Source: an uncultured Bacilli bacterium
Lineage (GTDB): Bacteria; Bacillota_I; Bacilli_A; RF39; UBA660
Direction: 5' to 3'
Length of the DNA stretch: 7,412 bases
Assembly: GCA_947623975.1 (NCBI GenBank)
Contig: CANQHY010000060.1
Location: 1 to 7,412, forward strand
The notes beneath the pieces are model-generated. The model was not told where the DNA came from. It ran no database searches and saw only the letters and a program-made list of their open reading frames with translations. Shown piece after piece: positions 5,033-7,412 of this stretch. The position numbers and the translations under genes are program-made. Every line of letters starts with the position of its first letter. The first letter of the stretch is position 1.

Positions 5033-6109
5033 ATGGAAGATGAAAGTTTTATAAACATTGACGGAAGCAAAGACGCAGTAGCTAATTTAGGAGTTGCCGT
5101 TTCTAATTTTAAATATCCAGAAATAGAAAAGAATAACGGGTATATTGCTTTAAAAGATTTAGAATTGGATAATGGTTTTATTTCTTCATATACAGAATCA
5201 TTAAAAGATTTGGTTGATGCAGTAAACCAGATAAAAGACCATTTGAGTGGCATAATAGAAAATATGGAGCAAAATGATTTGAATGTAGAAAGGGAGATGC
5301 CGGTATATGATAATAATATCGGTTCTGAAAGCACTGATGATACTGATCATATTGTTGATAGTAGTAGCGATAGTGCTGGAATATTTGGTAGTGAGCTAGC
5401 AGATAATTCAGCAGAACAATTCCAAAGATACAAAGACTTATCTGTTTTAAATTTGAGTGCTTTGTTGGATGAATTAAATGATGCAGCAGCTAGTGAAGGA
5501 GTAACTATTGAAGAATTATTAAGTAATGAAGAATATAGTGATAAAATAAAGGAAAGTATTCTTAGTAGTCCTAACATAACAGATGAATTAAGACAACTAA
5601 TAGAGGAGAGTTCCTCAGCGGTTAGTCAAAAAGTTATAAGGGATATATTGAATGGAGATCAAGTAGATATAATAGGACTTGATAATAATACGTTGCAAAC
5701 ATTAAAGATAATGTTAGAGTCTATGACAGAAGATAATAGTTTAACGTTGGATGAAATATTAAGTAATGAAGAAAATATTGGGTTAATAAAAGAAGCTTTA
5801 AGCAACATGGGTACAGCATCAGAATTATTAAAGAATCTAAATGAAGAAGATTTTGAGACTATGGTAACTAAAATATATGATGGTGATTCAATAGAAGATA
5901 TAGATTTAGCAACAGTTAATACAATAAGAAATTATGTTGATGTCATATCTACTAACAATAATATACCAGTAGAAGATGTATTTAAATCTGATAATCTAAT
6001 AGATGAGATAAAACAATTGAGTAAATTTTCTTTGTTTACAGAAAATCTAAGTGGTTATAGTGATGCTTCAATTTGTTCAATATTGAAAAATCTGTTTATG
6101 AATAGTTAG
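5033..6109 (+). CDS. Acidic repeat protein of unknown function, first gene of a WXG-type operon
   Basis: I do not recognise this 358-aa protein. It has no signal peptide and no membrane segment, is strongly acidic, and has Cys only near the C-terminus (C348). Residues about 1-85 look helical, with one clear helix at about 50-82 (SYTESLKDLVDAVNQIKDHL), about the size of a WXG100 domain but with no W-x-G turn. An Asp/Ser-rich, probably disordered linker follows (about 92-127). From about 133 to the end, three degenerate helical repeats of about 75-80 residues carry the recurring core VTIEELLSNEE (157), LTLDEILSNEE (237) and IPVEDVFKSDN (311). The start is well set: AAAGGAG (5017-5023) lies 9 nt before the ATG. 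The gene leads an operon with two WXG100-like proteins, so a role as chaperone, substrate or adaptor in a type VII-related system is plausible, by context only. Confidence 0.8.
   Translation: MEDESFINIDGSKDAVANLGVAVSNFKYPEIEKNNGYIALKDLELDNGFISSYTESLKDLVDAVNQIKDHLSGIIENMEQNDLNVEREMPVYDNNIGSESTDDTDHIVDSSSDSAGIFGSELADNSAEQFQRYKDLSVLNLSALLDELNDAAASEGVTIEELLSNEEYSDKIKESILSSPNITDELRQLIEESSSAVSQKVIRDILNGDQVDIIGLDNNTLQTLKIMLESMTEDNSLTLDEILSNEENIGLIKEALSNMGTASELLKNLNEEDFETMVTKIYDGDSIEDIDLATVNTIRNYVDVISTNNNIPVEDVFKSDNLIDEIKQLSKFSLFTENLSGYSDASICSILKNLFMNS
5429..6106 (+). repeat. Three degenerate protein-level repeats of about 75-80 codons
   Basis: Approximate units are 5429-5653, 5654-5881 and 5882-6106. 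Units one and two share the exact 17-mer TATTAAGTAATGAAGAA at 5517-5533 and 5757-5773, 240 nt (80 codons) apart. Unit ends also correspond: ILNGD, IYDGD and LFMNS. Unit three has diverged most. The pattern indicates old internal duplication of a helical domain. Confidence 0.7.
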
Positions 6110-6124
6110 GATGTGAAATTGATT

Positions 6125-6472
6125 ATGGGAAGAACGATTGATATTAATTGGGCAGAATTAAAAAACATGGGTAATAAAACAGCAGATAATTATACAGAAT
6201 TAGAAAAATCAAGACAAAAAATATTAGAAATAATTTTGTCGATAAATGAATGTTGGAAAGGTAAAGACTCTACAGTATTTATAAATAATGCAGGAAATTA
6301 TATGAAATTATTAGGTAATGAGACAGAAAAATTAAATGAATGGTCAAATTATTTTAATAAATCTTCTAATAGATATAAAGGTGGGGTAGAAGAAGGATTG
6401 AAAAAAGTGCGAGACATAAAAATGGAACTTCAGGTAGAACCTAGAGATAAATTTAATGGAGTGATACGATGA
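6125..6472 (+). CDS. WXG100/ESAT-6-like protein, first of an overlapping pair
   Basis: A 115-aa all-helical protein of the WXG100 type. These leaderless small proteins form helical hairpin dimers and are exported by, or guide substrates to, type VII secretion systems. Helix one (about 9-40) leads into the turn W44-K45-G46, and a second helix (about 50-85) includes YMKLLGNETEKLNEWSNYF. A charged tail follows (to 115). The Tyr at 84 is followed by E89, one residue off the usual YxxxD/E export signal. I chose ATG 6125 because AGGATGTG (6108-6115) lies 9 nt before it; the in-frame GTG at 6113 lies inside that binding site. It overlaps the next gene by 4 nt (ATGA), implying coupled translation and probably a heterodimer. 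Family is likely by length, helix pattern and motif; export is inferred. Confidence 0.8.
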   Translation: MGRTIDINWAELKNMGNKTADNYTELEKSRQKILEIILSINECWKGKDSTVFINNAGNYMKLLGNETEKLNEWSNYFNKSSNRYKGGVEEGLKKVRDIKMELQVEPRDKFNGVIR

Positions 6473-6777
6473 ATGACAATAATATTTTTATAAGTACGGA
6501 CGAATTAAATAGTAAAATAGAACAAATAAAAGTTGAATGTGAAAAAATGAAGATGATTCTAGAACAAATTACTCAAGATGCAAATGGATTAAACAATTAT
6601 TGGAAAGGAAATACAGGAGAAAAGGCATATGAATGTTTCAACAATTATGTGAAAAAATATATTGTGGCTGTAAAAAAAATAGATAATTATAAAAAATTTT
6701 TAGAGGAAGCTTCAAACGCGTATATTTACCTTGATAATATAATAAAAGAAAAGTTTGATGAGACAATGGGAGATTAA
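6469..6777 (+). CDS. WXG100/ESAT-6-like protein with YxxxD export motif, second of the pair
   Basis: This 102-aa protein has the classic WXG100 layout: a helix (about 11-41), the turn W45-K46-G47, a second helix (about 48-95), and a C-terminal YxxxD motif (Y85-D89, YIYLD). In type VII systems that motif after the helical hairpin marks the protein for export. Cysteines at about 24 and 56 are unusual for the family. The start ATG overlaps the TGA of the preceding gene, and GGAGTG (6458-6463) lies 5 nt upstream. Length and spacing suggest it pairs with the preceding WKG protein, with this member carrying the export signal. An alternative is a small helical partner of an LXG-type toxin (Lap-like), which sits in similar operons. 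The substrate cannot be told from this window. Confidence 0.85.
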   Translation: MNDNNIFISTDELNSKIEQIKVECEKMKMILEQITQDANGLNNYWKGNTGEKAYECFNNYVKKYIVAVKKIDNYKKFLEEASNAYIYLDNIIKEKFDETMGD

Positions 6778-6782
6778 TATTG

Positions 6783-7370
6783 ATGGAAGCAAATGGAGAA
6801 TTAAAAGAAATTTATGATAGGCTAGATGGTATAGATGGTAGTATATTTTCTAGTATGAAAACCGAACTAGAAGACAGTTTAAAACAATTTGATAATGATG
6901 TAGAAAATTGTATTTCTGAGATAAGTTCGAGTGATAATTGGGATGATGCAATAGCTACAGAATTAGGTATTGTAGATTTTAAATCTTTAACTAATTCATG
7001 TAATATTATTCCTGAAATAATAGAAAAAACTGGTATTGTCGTTGATGATTTTAAATATTGTTATGAAGTTTATGAATATGAAATTTATAGTTATAATAGA
7101 TTAAATGCTAGAATAGAAAGTTTAAAAAATAATGCTGAAAATCAAGGTGAAGAAGGTGGAAATAGTGTTAGTACTCAAGAACAATTAGAAGGTGAAAGGG
7201 AAAGGGAAAGCTTAAAAGATAACATCGACATTTTGAAAAACAAATTAGATGGAATACTAAAAAAATTGAAAGTATTATTATCTGGCATAAAAACAATAAA
7301 TAGTGATGATTTGGACTATAACAGTGACATAAAAGAGTTTGTATTTCAACTGTGCGGTGTTAATCATTAG
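6783..7370 (+). CDS. Helical coiled-coil protein of unknown function with WXG-like N-terminal half
   Basis: A 195-aa protein, not recognised by name. Residues about 4-50 form a helix leading to W53-D54-D55, where a WXG protein would have W-x-G. A second long helical stretch is very rich in Tyr (92-104, YCYEVYEYEIYSY) and contains Y94-x3-E98, which fits a YxxxD/E pattern. A flexible Gly/Glu/Ser stretch (about 118-131) leads to a charged coiled coil (134-172), and the protein ends with CGVNH. There is no signal peptide or membrane segment. ATG 6783 is preferred over the adjacent in-frame TTG 6780, since GGGAGA (6768-6773) lies 9 nt before the ATG. It follows the WXG pair with a 5-nt gap, so it is probably the third partner or an export substrate of the same system. 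Function is open. Confidence 0.75.
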   Translation: MEANGELKEIYDRLDGIDGSIFSSMKTELEDSLKQFDNDVENCISEISSSDNWDDAIATELGIVDFKSLTNSCNIIPEIIEKTGIVVDDFKYCYEVYEYEIYSYNRLNARIESLKNNAENQGEEGGNSVSTQEQLEGERERESLKDNIDILKNKLDGILKKLKVLLSGIKTINSDDLDYNSDIKEFVFQLCGVNH

Positions 7371-7412
7371 TTAAAATTTCACCGATTTATAATGTAGGTA
7401 ACAAACAAAGGT
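7371..7412. other. Right-edge tail, no gene start or terminator visible
   Basis: The last 42 bases hold no stem-loop and no usable start codon; the only + strand ATG (7393) is followed at once by TAG. The operon may continue past the edge. Confidence 0.5.

Noticed and set aside
5002..5334. Minus-strand open frame of 110 codons over the start of the 358-aa gene
   Set aside because: It is antisense to a gene with a good ribosome binding site, and its Ser/Leu-rich content mirrors the acidic protein's codons.
5347..5577. Minus-strand open frame of 76 codons inside the 358-aa gene
   Set aside because: Antisense shadow within the repeat region, with no start signal or motif.
6113..6124. GTG 6113 as start of the first WXG gene
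   Set aside because: It lies within the AGGATGTG binding site that is well spaced for ATG 6125; using it would leave the gene without a Shine-Dalgarno.

Overview
The window comes from a very AT-rich, low-GC Gram-positive-type (Bacillota) anaerobe, probably an uncultured gut-type Clostridia or Bacilli. This rests on the base composition, strong AGGAGG-like ribosome binding sites, anaerobic class III ribonucleotide reductase genes and WXG100-type small proteins. The standard code fits: TGA ends the gene that stops at 6472. All genes read on the + strand.

Region 1 (1-1309) holds the C-terminal end of a P-type cation (Ca2+-type) ATPase that begins before the window. It is followed, with no spacer, by a small MscS-family mechanosensitive channel and an intrinsic terminator. 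Region 2 (1310-1667) is a strikingly A-rich non-coding leader with degenerate repeats. It ends in a good sigma-A-type promoter whose -35 box and start site lie in two copies of an 11-nt repeat.

Region 3 (1668-4779) is the anaerobic dNTP-synthesis operon, and it is unusual. The nrdD gene (771 aa) has the ATP-cone and catalytic barrel but stops just before the place where the glycyl-radical motif should be. That motif is encoded by a separate 56-codon gene (4004-4174) with its own strong Shine-Dalgarno. Next comes nrdG (activase), which has no evident Shine-Dalgarno and starts 3 nt after the small gene. The operon ends in a strong intrinsic terminator. The most economical reading is a split class III ribonucleotide reductase with a stand-alone, exchangeable glycyl-radical subunit, analogous in concept to YfiD/GrcA for pyruvate formate-lyase. 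The large subunit has also lost one of the usual four zinc-site cysteines and gained a Cys-Asp-Cys tail.

Region 4 (4780-7412) begins a second operon. It has a candidate promoter and a palindrome at the predicted start site. The genes encode an acidic 358-aa protein with three degenerate repeats of about 75-80 aa, two overlapping WXG100/ESAT-6-like proteins with W-K-G turns, and a 195-aa helical protein with a W-D-D turn. This looks like the upstream part of a type VII secretion-related (export or effector-targeting) module; any transporter or toxin genes would lie beyond the right edge.
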